A DNA stretch of 64,000 nucleotides from Sphingobacteriia bacterium. GTDB taxonomy: Bacteria > Bacteroidota > Bacteroidia > Bacteroidales > UBA7960. Each line of letters starts with the position of its first letter. The first letter of the stretch is position 1. The stretch is taken from assembly GCA_011390785.1 (NCBI GenBank), contig JAABRR010000003.1:115662-179661 (forward strand), read 5' to 3'. Below are positions 25,166 to 34,192 of this stretch, in pieces. Made by a program: the position numbers and the translations under genes. The notes under the pieces are model-generated. The model saw only the letters and a program-made list of their open reading frames with translations. It did no database searches and was not told the DNA's origin.

Positions 25166-27622
25166 TCACTCCTGCCTCAGTGCAATGGCTGGTTCCATTT
25201 TTCTAACTTTAATCATATGCAGGCTAATGGCAAATATAATTGTGGCAGCTACCAGCAAGGCCGGTAACAGCATGTGCCACAAGGATATGGATGTTGCAGT
25301 AGCAAAGGTATTTAACCATTTTTGTAAGATGTAAATGCTCAAAACCGAACCCAGGGTTACACCTGCCAGGAATAAACCAATATAGTAGCGGGCAAAAATC
25401 ATAAATATATTATACATGCTGGCGCCCAACGTTTTCCTTATACTTATTTCAACACTCTTTTGCGATATATTATAGGCTGTAATGCCAAATACACCAAGAA
25501 ATGCAATTAACATTGTAATGATGGCAAAATAGCCAAAAAATTGTGCAAGGACATTCTGATGATCGAAATAGGTTTGTATATTATCCTCCATAAACATGAA
25601 ATCCAAGGGTAGATTTGGAATAAATGCCCTCCAGCTTTCTTCCAAAGCATAAACCTGCTTCTGGCGTCCATTACCCTGAAAATGTACAGCAAGATAATTC
25701 GCTCTTTCCCGGGGCATAGGCAACAATATCAGGGGCTCCAGATGTTTGTTGAAAATGGCATAATGAAAATCATCCATTACACCAGCAAATTCTCTTTCTC
25801 TTCGAAGTTTTCCTCCCAAATATTGATAATGTGTAAAAATCGTTTTATTCTTAACCGAAGGGTATCTTAAAGAATCCAACAATCGTTGGTTTACTATGGC
25901 ATGCCCGGCTTCAAATCTTTCTCTGGAAATTACACCTTTATCAACACCCATTAAATTCAGGTAATCCAACGAGGTCTGAGCTGTAAAAAATGAGCAAACT
26001 GTGCTGTCATTACCCGAGATAAAAAGTGAAGAAATCCGGATGGGAATCGTGCTGAAAACGTAATCTGTGGGGGCCGTTGCTTTTACCAAAGGATGAGCAG
26101 ATAATATGCTGTCTAATTTTACAAATTCTGTCTGGCTTTCACGATCGTAAAGCTCAATTACAGCAATGTTTTCTGAATTGAAGCCCCAGTCCATTTCCTG
26201 CATATATTTATACTGACTGTGAGCTACAAAACCCGTAGAAATCATAAATAAAGCTATGGCAAACTGACAACTTACAAGTATTTTTTTTATTAGTTGCGAA
26301 TTTCCCGAAGGGTCATTTCTCGATTCCAATAGTTTGTTTAGGGGGGCTTTGGCAAAATATAATGCCGGGATGATTCCTGAAATAGTAGCGGTAAACAAAA
26401 ACACGGAAAGCAAAACCCAGAATATCTGATGATTTTCAAAGAAATTTAAATTCAGACTTACCCCAAGATACTCATTAACAAAGGGTAAGAGCCATTCTAA
26501 TAAAAATAGGGCCAATAACAAAGCAACCAGAGATGTTGCAAAAGATTCCACAAAAAAACTGGCAAAAATATCTCTGCTTCCACCTCCTACTATCTTGGTC
26601 ATTCCAAGGCTTCTCTTTCTTTTGTTGAAGTGACTTATGGAAAAATTGGTGTAATTAATGGCCGAAATCAACAGCAAAAAAATGGCAACCAGAAGAAAAG
26701 CTCTGATTATCTGAATATTCATTGCCTGGCTAATTACATTACCCGATATATTCTCGTACAAAAAGTTTGATTGCAGATGAATGTCCCTGAAAGGCTGAAA
26801 CCTGGGGTAAAGAGAATATCCTTCTGGTCCTTTGGTATGATATTTTTGCACATGCCCGGGCCACTCATTTTCAACGAAATTGGCAACATCGAAGTTGTCA
26901 TTTGTTGTAAGGTAAGTCCAGACTAAAAAACTGAAATGTTGACTTTCAAATGTTTGCCAACTTACCCCGGGGCCAAAAGCACTCTCAAAAAAATGATCCA
27001 TTTCAGACAAACTCGCCACAGACAACAAAGCCTGATAGTGAAAATGAGAATGTAATGGTGGGTCTTCCACTATGGCTGTAATGGTCAATTTCCCTGCATC
27101 CTTTAGAATAACCTCCTTTCCCAAAATATCGGTATGCCCAAAATACCTTTCGGCCATACTTCTGCTCAAAACCAGTGAAAATGGATTTATAAGAGCATCT
27201 TCAGGATTCCCATGAATAAAACGGGTAGAAAAAAAATCGAAAAAAGTGGAATCAACAGCATAAATATCGCGATTGTCAATTCTTTGGGTTTGGGTTAGTA
27301 AAACAAAATCTTTGAAAAATATTCTTAAATAGAATATTCTTAAAAAGCTTTCAAAATACTCATAATCCTTGTACAACGTCGGTCCAAGAGCCGCAGAACT
27401 CACTGCGTAGGCTTCACCCTGATCATTAATATGAAAATCATTGGCCACTCTGAAAATATTCTTGTGATTGGGGTGGTAAGTGTCGTATTGGGTTTCTACC
27501 TGAATAAAAAGCAGAATAAGCAAAGCCGCAGCCATACCAGAAGTGAGCCCGAGTATGTTAATTAGAAAATAGGTCTTTTCTCTTAAAATCCGGCGAAAGA
27601 CTATAAGTAGCTGATGTCTCAC
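25166..27622 (-). CDS. FtsX/MacB-like ABC permease (two permease domains)
   Basis: 818 aa from a GTG at 27622, which gives the family's usual N-terminus (MRHQLLIVFRRILREKTYFL). Longer frames start inside a promoter -7 box. A membrane helix (INILGLTSGMAAALLILLF) is followed by a large periplasmic domain, three helices around 275-420 (FtsX domain 1), a second periplasmic domain, and three helices at the C-terminus (FtsX domain 2, ending KMEPAIALRQE). Such permeases are often encoded without a neighbouring ATPase and may act in lipoprotein handling or peptide resistance. A fossil of a close relative lies at 19781-19845. Confidence 0.88.
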   Translation of the reverse strand: MRHQLLIVFRRILREKTYFLINILGLTSGMAAALLILLFIQVETQYDTYHPNHKNIFRVANDFHINDQGEAYAVSSAALGPTLYKDYEYFESFLRIFYLRIFFKDFVLLTQTQRIDNRDIYAVDSTFFDFFSTRFIHGNPEDALINPFSLVLSRSMAERYFGHTDILGKEVILKDAGKLTITAIVEDPPLHSHFHYQALLSVASLSEMDHFFESAFGPGVSWQTFESQHFSFLVWTYLTTNDNFDVANFVENEWPGHVQKYHTKGPEGYSLYPRFQPFRDIHLQSNFLYENISGNVISQAMNIQIIRAFLLVAIFLLLISAINYTNFSISHFNKRKRSLGMTKIVGGGSRDIFASFFVESFATSLVALLLALFLLEWLLPFVNEYLGVSLNLNFFENHQIFWVLLSVFLFTATISGIIPALYFAKAPLNKLLESRNDPSGNSQLIKKILVSCQFAIALFMISTGFVAHSQYKYMQEMDWGFNSENIAVIELYDRESQTEFVKLDSILSAHPLVKATAPTDYVFSTIPIRISSLFISGNDSTVCSFFTAQTSLDYLNLMGVDKGVISRERFEAGHAIVNQRLLDSLRYPSVKNKTIFTHYQYLGGKLRREREFAGVMDDFHYAIFNKHLEPLILLPMPRERANYLAVHFQGNGRQKQVYALEESWRAFIPNLPLDFMFMEDNIQTYFDHQNVLAQFFGYFAIITMLIAFLGVFGITAYNISQKSVEISIRKTLGASMYNIFMIFARYYIGLFLAGVTLGSVLSIYILQKWLNTFATATSISLWHMLLPALLVAATIIFAISLHMIKVRKMEPAIALRQE

Positions 27623-27662
27623 TTCTACATAAATAGTTTTAATGTAATTGACTCTTGGGCGA

Positions 27663-27670
27663 CAAAGATA
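27663..27670 (-). promoter_or_regulatory. -7 box TATCTTTG of the FtsX-like permease gene
   Basis: Exact TAnnTTTG on the minus strand, about 40 bp before the GTG start at 27622. It argues against any start upstream of 27663. Confidence 0.5.
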
Positions 27671-27735
27671 CAACAGCCTGATTTATAGTCGCTGCTTTTT
27701 TTAAAGGAATCTTATTTCAAAGTCGTTAAAATTCA

Positions 27736-28194
27736 TTGCCTGTAATTTCAATGTCAATGAATCCTGCCGATCTGTCTGGTAGTCAAGGCATTTACACCAC
27801 CTATAACCAACGAGGGTTCATTTGGGAAAGAGACCTGTATATTGCCTTTTTTGAACCCGGCGATAGTGTAGGTTTTGCTATCGATGCAGGGGTTCGGTTG
27901 CATGGTGGGGAATTCAGATAAAACAGCCATTTAGCACTGTAACGGGCGAAAATCAGATTATCCTTCATCTCCCCGCTACAGGCTTCAAAGATATTGAACT
28001 TAGCTTTTTAAAGGTATCCCAACCCCACCAAAGGAAACCATATATTTCTTCCCCATACTATGAATATCAACCTTTTTGATTTGCATGGCAGAGCATTACA
28101 TCGCATAGAGAATACCCAACAGAAAAATATTACCAATCTGCCCTCTGGCATATACTTTTTGCAAAACGACCGGGTGAATGAGCAAGGGTGGTAG
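27736..28194 (+). pseudogene. Remnant of a CotH-like, T9SS-sorted secreted protein
   Basis: The first block (27736-27921) reads PVISMSMNPADLSGSQGIY ... FFEPGDSVGFAIDAGVRLHGG, the pattern of the region preceding the CotH kinase domain. After frame changes the next block reads FSTVTGENQIILHLPATGF. The last (28060-28194) reads MNINLFDLHGRALHRIEN ... LPSGIYFLQ, the end of a type A T9SS sorting domain. At least two frameshifts and a large internal deletion separate them. Confidence 0.65.
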
Positions 28195-28222
28195 TTCAAC
28201 GCTAAATCAGAATAAATGATTT

Positions 28223-28267
28223 ATGAACCCAGGTTCATAAATTTCATATCCTTAAGAAATAGCTTTG
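28223..28267 (+). promoter_or_regulatory. Palindrome + -7 module B (ATGAAC-N4-GTTCAT, then TAGCTTTG)
   Basis: TATGAACC-CA-GGTTCATA is an 8-bp-arm palindrome (28222-28239). The TAnnTTTG box TAGCTTTG at 28260-28267 is exact. Centre-to-box distance is 29.5 bp, as in modules A and C. It faces the truncated T9SS gene at 28430. Confidence 0.65.
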
Positions 28268-28429
28268 CAGAAAACATGAAAGGTTTCAATACTCATGTGT
28301 ACAAATTAGAATATCCTATAAACTTACAGTAAGGAATATTTTATTAACGATAACTAATTTTTAAACGATTATGAAACCATTGAGAGTGAATTAATTATTG
28401 ATGAATCGGCCATAAGCGAACATTTTATT

Positions 28430-28936
28430 ATGTACCCATCGGTTGTATTCTCAACAGTTTCGTTTATTGTATTAGCGGAAGGTGTTCCGGTAGAACAGGC
28501 CGAGATTAATATTGACGGTTATGAAGATGCAGTGTTTTCTGACCACCAGGGGAAAGCCCATGCTGTGTTGACTGTCGGTACTCATAATTTTACGGTTTCC
28601 GCTAACGGATACGTGTCTTATCAGGGTCAATTCGAATTGGATGAAAGTGATATAGAGTTGAATATAAATCTTGATGTTGCGACAAGTATTTCTGTAGATA
28701 TTGGATTACCTCTACATATTTTTCCGAATCCTGCCTCCGATGTGTTAAATATATCCCTGACACCCGGGATCAACAACTACCTGGAGGTCTATTCATCTAA
28801 CGGTAAATTGATACACACAGAAACATCAGAGCAAGCAGAAATCAGGTTAGATTTAGCAAACTATTACAAAGGGCTCTATATACTTACTATAAAAGCAGGT
28901 AATGCCATTAGATCTGGCAAGTTTCTAAAGAACTAA
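28430..28936 (+). CDS. T9SS type A sorting-domain protein, probably 5'-truncated
   Basis: 168 aa from the ATG at 28430. The frame is open upstream to 28358 without a signal peptide, and residues 1-70 form a carboxypeptidase-regulatory-like beta domain (EGVPVEQAEINIDGYEDAVFS, quoted in part) that in relatives sits deep inside long secreted proteins. The last 75 residues are a T9SS sorting domain (LHIFPNPASDVLNIS ... YYKGLYILTI). Without a Sec signal it cannot be exported as it stands, so it is likely the tail of a deleted gene, perhaps of the CotH-like remnant just upstream. Confidence 0.6.
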   Translation: MYPSVVFSTVSFIVLAEGVPVEQAEINIDGYEDAVFSDHQGKAHAVLTVGTHNFTVSANGYVSYQGQFELDESDIELNINLDVATSISVDIGLPLHIFPNPASDVLNISLTPGINNYLEVYSSNGKLIHTETSEQAEIRLDLANYYKGLYILTIKAGNAIRSGKFLKN

Positions 28937-29048
28937 TTTTATGATTTGCGAGCTTTTTTATAATCAGGAGCAGACCCATATGTCAGCATCCTGAAAATAG
29001 CAAAAGTGCATTTTTTTGTCGGGTTAGTTGTTTGCCTGAGAATTTACA

Positions 29049-29816
29049 TCATTTCTGCATCACATAATGAAAATACTCATATTTACGGGTAGCAAACCGA
29101 TTGTAGGTTTCACTGCCGACTGTACCGGCAAAATTCAGGGCAATTTTTTGGATGAAAAAAGGGATTAGTTTTTTTACCAATAGTCGCTTACGCTGATCGT
29201 CTGCTTCCAGTGCTTTGACAACATTGGATGTGATGTCCTTCTCTCTCAACACCTTAAGTCCACAGGAACCAACCAGTTGTTTGAGATTCTCCATTTTTTC
29301 ATCATTTCGAAAGTCGGAAAACAGAAAATAGCCACCAGGTCGAAGTAACCGGTGCACTTCTTTCAGAAAAAGATCCATGCGGGGATATCGGTGCGATGAT
29401 TCGTTGTTGAGTATGATATCGAAAGAATGGTCGGGAAGGAAAGAAAGATTCTGTGCATCCCCCTGTACAAAAGATAAACCCTGATGCGGATAATTTTTAT
29501 TGCAGAATTTTATGGCATTTTCATCCAGATCAACTCCCAATGCGGTTTTTGGTTGAAATGTACGCACAATGTAAGACAATCCGCCACCACGTCCAGAGCC
29601 AATTTCAGCTATATCTTTGTCTTTTATATCTGCAGCGGTGCCCAGTAAATGGTAAAGCTGCACTGAGTAGCGGTTGGGTTCATCCTCTGGTTCCAACATG
29701 GGTTGCGAAGCAGGATCAATATAACCGAAATTCATAAAAAGAATCTCGGCATTTCTATCAAGATTGTTAACATAACGATACCATACTCTGAACATCCACT
29801 CACGGAACATTGGCAT
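29049..29816 (-). CDS. Class I SAM-dependent methyltransferase
   Basis: 255 aa Rossmann-fold methyltransferase. SAM-binding motif I is AEIGSGRGGG (70-79), the acidic loop is GVDLDENAI, the motif II region is FDIILNNESSHRYP, and post-II is RLLRPGGYFLFSDF. The N-terminal MNFGYI and the SSHRYP block resemble phthiotriol-type O-methyltransferases of lipid or quinone metabolism, but the substrate is not determined. A -7 box (29874-29881) lies 58 bp upstream. Confidence 0.85.
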   Translation of the reverse strand: MPMFREWMFRVWYRYVNNLDRNAEILFMNFGYIDPASQPMLEPEDEPNRYSVQLYHLLGTAADIKDKDIAEIGSGRGGGLSYIVRTFQPKTALGVDLDENAIKFCNKNYPHQGLSFVQGDAQNLSFLPDHSFDIILNNESSHRYPRMDLFLKEVHRLLRPGGYFLFSDFRNDEKMENLKQLVGSCGLKVLREKDITSNVVKALEADDQRKRLLVKKLIPFFIQKIALNFAGTVGSETYNRFATRKYEYFHYVMQK

Positions 29817-29873
29817 AAAGAATTGATTTTAAGATTGAAAGAATAATGAAAATTGTTATAGCTGTAAAAGTTG

Positions 29874-29881
29874 CAAATGTA
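29874..29881 (-). promoter_or_regulatory. -7 box TACATTTG of the methyltransferase gene
   Basis: Exact TAnnTTTG on the minus strand, between the methyltransferase and DUF1360 genes; no good -33 element. It suggests separate transcription of the methyltransferase. Confidence 0.4.
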
Positions 29882-29913
29882 ATGTGAATTTAATGAATCG
29901 GGAGATGACAATG

Positions 29914-30357
29914 CTATTTACCAGACTTTTCTTCCTGTTTTTCTTCAAGGTGAAGCCCCATAAGGTTTGAAGCCTGTACTATAAAAGAAGCAAGACCGGC
30001 AATGGCAAGGGCGTATATAAGCAGATCGCCATAAGGAATAAGATAGAAGAAAACAATCGCTATCAGCGCCATCCATACTCCCGCGCACCATGGACAGGTA
30101 ATTACAAATTGTATTGTACTGAAAAAATAATATCTGTTGTAATTCCTGATGAAATCCCGGGCAAATTTGAAAATCTTTTCGAAAACAACAATTCTTGTTA
30201 ACCTGTAAGAAGCCAGTATAAGGATAATAAGATCTCTGGTTGTGATCTCTGTGATAGTGAACCCATTTGCATGCATGATAGTGCCAACAAGAATAATTAA
30301 GCCAAAGTAAAAAAATATTGATGTGAAATTCCAGAAATGCTGAATACGGTTTTCCAT
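29914..30357 (-). CDS. DUF1360-like small membrane protein
   Basis: 147 aa, about three hydrophobic helices. The central segment ASYRLTRIVVFEKIF followed by FVITCPWCAGVWMALIA matches the DUF1360 pattern (RLTRL ... CPWCxGxW). Known members include a sporulation-linked Bacillus protein, but no molecular function is established. The charged C-terminal tail EEKQEEKSGK is cytoplasmic. Same strand as the methyltransferase. Confidence 0.75.
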   Translation of the reverse strand: MENRIQHFWNFTSIFFYFGLIILVGTIMHANGFTITEITTRDLIILILASYRLTRIVVFEKIFKFARDFIRNYNRYYFFSTIQFVITCPWCAGVWMALIAIVFFYLIPYGDLLIYALAIAGLASFIVQASNLMGLHLEEKQEEKSGK

Positions 30358-30861
30358 TAAATCGTTTTTTTATATAAAGTAAAGATACAGTATTTAGACT
30401 TTTATACGAAATATAGAAACAGGGGTATTTGTTTATTTTTAGGTGAATATTTCTGAATGGATAATTTTCCCAGTTCAAGCTACACCGAAACAACCTTGAT
30501 GATGAGGGTTGTTTCCAAATATTTGAGTTACTGGGATAAGTTTTTACACCAGCAATCCGGAGAGTTTGCGTTGCTCAGGTTACTTGTTAGGCCAATGGAT
30601 GGCGTTATAATTTTATCATATAAGTAGCGTCCGGTTTTAGCAAGTTTTTTGTACATTACCGAACACTTTGTGCAAACCAAATCAGCCGTTCAATTTCCCT
30701 ATCTGGCTATGATTCACGGCAGTGGTATTGATGGTTCGTGGTTTGTTAATATTGGTAGCAAAACAAAACCATTACAAGACTTCCCTTTCGCAGGCATGGT
30801 CTTCTTAACGGATCATTTCAGTTGTGAGTTTGAATACGTAGAAATTATAAATACGATCATT
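30358..30861. other. Intergenic region with hairpin 30487-30515
   Basis: 500 bp between divergent genes. GAAACAACC/GGTTGTTTC forms a perfect 9-bp stem with an 11-nt loop, without a strong T-run. The sequence 30649-30861 is open in the hydrolase frame but does not resemble its family's N-terminus and may be a fossil of something I could not name. Confidence 0.4.
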
Positions 30862-31956
30862 ATGAGAAAGACAATCACCATGGTAAGCATTTATTTTCTT
30901 GGTAGTATATTAACCATCTGCCTTTTGCTGGTATTTGTAATGTGGATATTAAGCCCGGGAAAAGCGGATCCAATTACTGATGCTGATGGAAACATCATAG
31001 AAAAAAGCATTTCGGTAATAGAGAAAATAATGCTTGGCGGCATTGAGCAACATTTGATCATCAGGGGTGCTGACAGCACAAAACCCGTTATGTTGTTTCT
31101 GCACGGTGGGCCGGGAAGTCCCGAAATGGCCTTTATGAAGTATTACAATAGGTCGATTGAACAGGATTATGTAATGGTATATTGGGAACAACGCGGATCA
31201 GGGAAATCATTTTCAACGGATATTCCGGTTGAAAGCATGACCATAGAGCAGCTTATTTCCGATACAAGGGAGTTGAGTGAATATCTTGCCAAACGCTTTA
31301 ATAAAGATAAAATCTATCTAATGGGGCATTCGTGGGGCTCCCTTTTGGGTATCATGACTGCCCATAAACATCCTGATCTTTTTTTTGCCTATTTTGGCAT
31401 AGGGCAGGTTGCCCATCAATACAAAGCAGAGAAAATATCATTCGATTGGGTAATGGAACAAGCCCGGGAACGAAATGATAAGAAGGCTATACGAAGACTG
31501 GCTGAAATGACTTTCCCTGATTCGCTGGCCACAAGTAAGGTATGGGTTGATTTTATCATAGCCGAACGAAACTATGTGAATCAATATGGCGGTGCGATGC
31601 GCAGCATAACCGGGATGTGGCCGCTCATTAAAAGGATGTTACTTGCCAAAGAATACTCACTGGGTGATAAAATCAAATATGCCAGGGGAAGTCTCTTTTC
31701 ATTGGAACATCTTTGGGCTGATGTGATTAACAGCAATTTATTCCTGGAGATTGACAGCATGCAGGTGCCGGTTTATGTTTTTCAGGGTGTTTATGATTAT
31801 CAAACACCTTATGTGGTTGCCAAAGATTTTTTTGATCAGTTGAAAACGCCCCAAAAAGAGTTTTTTACTTTTCAAAACTCCGCCCACAGTCCATTGATGG
31901 AAGAAGTTGATAGGTTTAATTCCATCGTCAGAAGCCGGGCAAGTTTGACATTATAA
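30862..31956 (+). CDS. Membrane-anchored alpha/beta hydrolase (S33 proline-iminopeptidase-like)
   Basis: 364 aa from the ATG at 30862, which places one N-terminal membrane helix (YFLGSILTICLLLVFVMWIL) at residues 11-30. Catalytic features: oxyanion-hole HGGPG (81-85), nucleophile GHSWGS (Ser 157), acid in FQGVYDYQTP, and His 342 in NSAHSP. This combination is typical of S33 peptidases such as proline iminopeptidase. The anchor suggests a periplasm-facing or membrane-bound enzyme. Single gene. Confidence 0.85.
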   Translation: MRKTITMVSIYFLGSILTICLLLVFVMWILSPGKADPITDADGNIIEKSISVIEKIMLGGIEQHLIIRGADSTKPVMLFLHGGPGSPEMAFMKYYNRSIEQDYVMVYWEQRGSGKSFSTDIPVESMTIEQLISDTRELSEYLAKRFNKDKIYLMGHSWGSLLGIMTAHKHPDLFFAYFGIGQVAHQYKAEKISFDWVMEQARERNDKKAIRRLAEMTFPDSLATSKVWVDFIIAERNYVNQYGGAMRSITGMWPLIKRMLLAKEYSLGDKIKYARGSLFSLEHLWADVINSNLFLEIDSMQVPVYVFQGVYDYQTPYVVAKDFFDQLKTPQKEFFTFQNSAHSPLMEEVDRFNSIVRSRASLTL

Positions 31957-32068
31957 AAACACAGGTAAACTGACCAGCTTTCATCTTTCACTTTTTGAAC
32001 CCGCATACTAAGGTATCAGCAATAAACCCTCTATCCTTTGGAAGCCCTCCCTTCAAAAAGGAATAATG

Positions 32069-32323
32069 CTAATCCTTTTTTTTGAACCAATTCACCGGGT
32101 TTAAGCGTTTTTTATAGCGGGTAAAAAGTTCTTTTCCCACCAGCAGTCCACCTGTCCAAAAAACAACTTCCATCATAATAAAACTTGCTGTAGCTGCTAC
32201 TACTTTGGTTTTGGCGGGCAATTCAAGCAGCGGTATAATTAATGTCAGACCAAAGAATACCCCTGAAAAGACCATCAGAAATATCCCCAGTTTTATTCTC
32301 AGCTGATTTGAATTCCTTTGCAT
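32069..32323 (-). CDS. Small membrane protein (transporter-suffix-like)
   Basis: 84 aa with two hydrophobic helices (about 11-33 and 43-62) and a basic C-terminal tail (YKKRLNPVNWFKKK). The pattern kLGifLMVFSGVFFGL ... VVFWTGGLLVGKELF fits small Bacteroidota/Proteobacteria proteins labelled transporter suffix domain. No function is known. Next gene on this strand starts 68 bp away. Confidence 0.65.
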   Translation of the reverse strand: MQRNSNQLRIKLGIFLMVFSGVFFGLTLIIPLLELPAKTKVVAATASFIMMEVVFWTGGLLVGKELFTRYKKRLNPVNWFKKKD

Positions 32324-32390
32324 ATTGGATTTAAAACCGTGAAATGACTATGTTGGTTCTTGTGCTAGTATTTGAACACTGTTATAAATA

Positions 32391-33179
32391 TTAAAACATT
32401 ACATCTCGTTCAATAATATCTTTAAGGGTTTTTATAAACCGAATCATAGGTGCGCCATCTACCAGGTCGTGGTCCAGAAGAACGGTTACATTCAATATTT
32501 CCCTGATTTGAATGTCGTTTTTTATTACCACCGGTTTTTTGATTACCGACCCTATTCCGAAAGCAAGAGGGTGAATAGATGAATGCAGAAACCATCCATT
32601 CATAACGCCTGTCATTCCTAAAGATGTAACTACCACATTGCCCATTTTCTTGTACGCAAATTCCGGTTTGTTCAGTATTATTCTCCAAATCATGCGTCTT
32701 AAAAATCCGGGCAAATAATAATAAATCTGTTCCGAAATGTTTGTCTTCCTGCCCAAAACAATATTATTATCGGAATCGTCTTGCCTCTTTGCGTTTTCTA
32801 TTTCCATGGTAATATCAGCGGGGCTTTTCTCTTGTGCTTTACAAATAACCATTGGGAGCGGGACTTTCTTGCCCTGAAACTGCTTTTCAACCAGAAAGGA
32901 CACATTGATATCATCAAATATGCTGAGCTTGCTTTTCCCTTTTCTGAAAGCTGCTGTCTCCGGATGGTTTGATACTGCCCTGGCAATGGATGATATTAAC
33001 CATGCATTAAAAGAAATTTTTTGTCCGGAACGTCTTGTTTCTGATAACCTCTTTCTAATTTCAGTTACATCAAATTCAAGAAATGCGGCTACATGATTCT
33101 TCCTCTTTCCTATAGCAAAAACATCGAAAGTGGCAATTCGTGATTTGGGTATTATCTGACAATGCGGCTCTTTCGACAT
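32391..33179 (-). CDS. 2-oxoacid dehydrogenase E2-type acyltransferase domain protein
   Basis: 262 aa with only the CAT-like catalytic domain: no lipoyl or subunit-binding domain, so it is much shorter than true E2 (about 400 aa or more). The active-site motif HxxxDG is present as DHDLVDGAPM (His 237, Asp 241), preceded by the trimer-forming ISFNAWLISSIARAV. Stand-alone E2-like acyltransferases are uncharacterised; a CoA-dependent acyl transfer is plausible. No E1 or E3 genes nearby. Confidence 0.8.
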   Translation of the reverse strand: MSKEPHCQIIPKSRIATFDVFAIGKRKNHVAAFLEFDVTEIRKRLSETRRSGQKISFNAWLISSIARAVSNHPETAAFRKGKSKLSIFDDINVSFLVEKQFQGKKVPLPMVICKAQEKSPADITMEIENAKRQDDSDNNIVLGRKTNISEQIYYYLPGFLRRMIWRIILNKPEFAYKKMGNVVVTSLGMTGVMNGWFLHSSIHPLAFGIGSVIKKPVVIKNDIQIREILNVTVLLDHDLVDGAPMIRFIKTLKDIIERDVMF

Positions 33180-33231
33180 GAGACTGAGTTTTGGCTAAAC
33201 ATGCAAGTACATTATTCGCTTAATAAAAGTA

Positions 33232-33975
33232 TTATTGAATTCTTTCGAGAATTTTCATTTTTTCTCCTACGGATTTGTATTCTCCCCAGCGGATAATTTT
33301 AACAAGAAACGACAGCCATTTCCCAGGGTTGGTAAGGTGATGGGCCAGTTGGGCAATTTTTATGTCGCGATTGGCAATACATTCTTCTTTGTTGGGAGCG
33401 TTGTAATACTCTCCGGCAAATTTCCAGGCACCATCACGTGCCATGCCAATGCTGAAGTTGAGCAGAAGTTCATCCTTGCCACGTACTAAGGATGTAAGCA
33501 GACCAAAAACAGGAGATACCTTCAAAATATTACTTTTCACCCCATCAACCAGCGAAGCCAGTATCTCGTTGATCTTATCGAAGTCGGCTTTTAATCCGGC
33601 CATGGGCATAGTTCCCATTGTTTGGGCTGCAGCAATTCCTAAATCGAGATTGATATGTGCATTGATTCCAAGCAACAAATGTTGCATTACAAGGTAATTA
33701 CTGCTGTTAGATGCTTCGAAAGCCCGCTCCCAGCATAGCGATGCGGGTTTTTCTGCCATCCATGCATCATAAGCATCAAAAAACCGGAGGGCGAAAATGA
33801 CATCCAGTTTTTCCATGCGGACATTGTCTTCAAATTCCTTTTTGTCAATACCTTGTTTTATGCGGATAGTAACATGGCGATAGAGAACAGCGAAAAAACC
33901 CGCACAGTGGTTTTGCTCCCTGCAATGCGCTACAATAGCGTCCATTTTTATGATTGCTTCGTCAATTGTTTGCAT
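33232..33975 (-). CDS. DUF5995 family protein
   Basis: 247 aa, cytoplasmic, largely helical. It contains MDAIVAHCREQNHCAGFFAVLYRHVT at the N-terminus (quoted in part as MDAIVAHC and GFFAVLYRHVT) and the conserved HLLLGINAHINLDLGIA block, the hallmark of DUF5995, whose His-rich helix could bind metal. Function unknown. It lies 52 bp upstream of the E2-like gene on the same strand, so they may share a transcript. Confidence 0.75.
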   Translation of the reverse strand: MQTIDEAIIKMDAIVAHCREQNHCAGFFAVLYRHVTIRIKQGIDKKEFEDNVRMEKLDVIFALRFFDAYDAWMAEKPASLCWERAFEASNSSNYLVMQHLLLGINAHINLDLGIAAAQTMGTMPMAGLKADFDKINEILASLVDGVKSNILKVSPVFGLLTSLVRGKDELLLNFSIGMARDGAWKFAGEYYNAPNKEECIANRDIKIAQLAHHLTNPGKWLSFLVKIIRWGEYKSVGEKMKILERIQ

Positions 33976-34192
33976 AAATTTTTCGCTGTCAATAGTTCAG
34001 GTAAAATTAAAATATGAGTACATTCCGAAAAGTATACATTACGATGTTTATAGCAAAACGCCATTCTCAATGCACTGTATTTCTATTAGTTGCGATCTTC
34101 CCGCTCGTGCGGGACCGGGGGGTTATGAACTTTTTGGAGCAGACTCAAATATTGAATTGATTTTAATGTTGAAGATTTGATGTTTGATTACC

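Noticed and set aside
28276..28332. Small frame of 18 codons directly after promoter module B
   Set aside because: Too short and without ribosome-site or conservation evidence to call a gene.
30649..30861. 71 additional in-frame codons before the alpha/beta hydrolase
   Set aside because: They would place the membrane anchor far inside the protein; the ATG at 30862 fits the family. It may be a fossil but could not be identified.
34100..34113. CCCGC-TCGT-GCGGG hairpin
   Set aside because: Short 5-bp stem, no T-run and between genes not needing a terminator there; probably chance.
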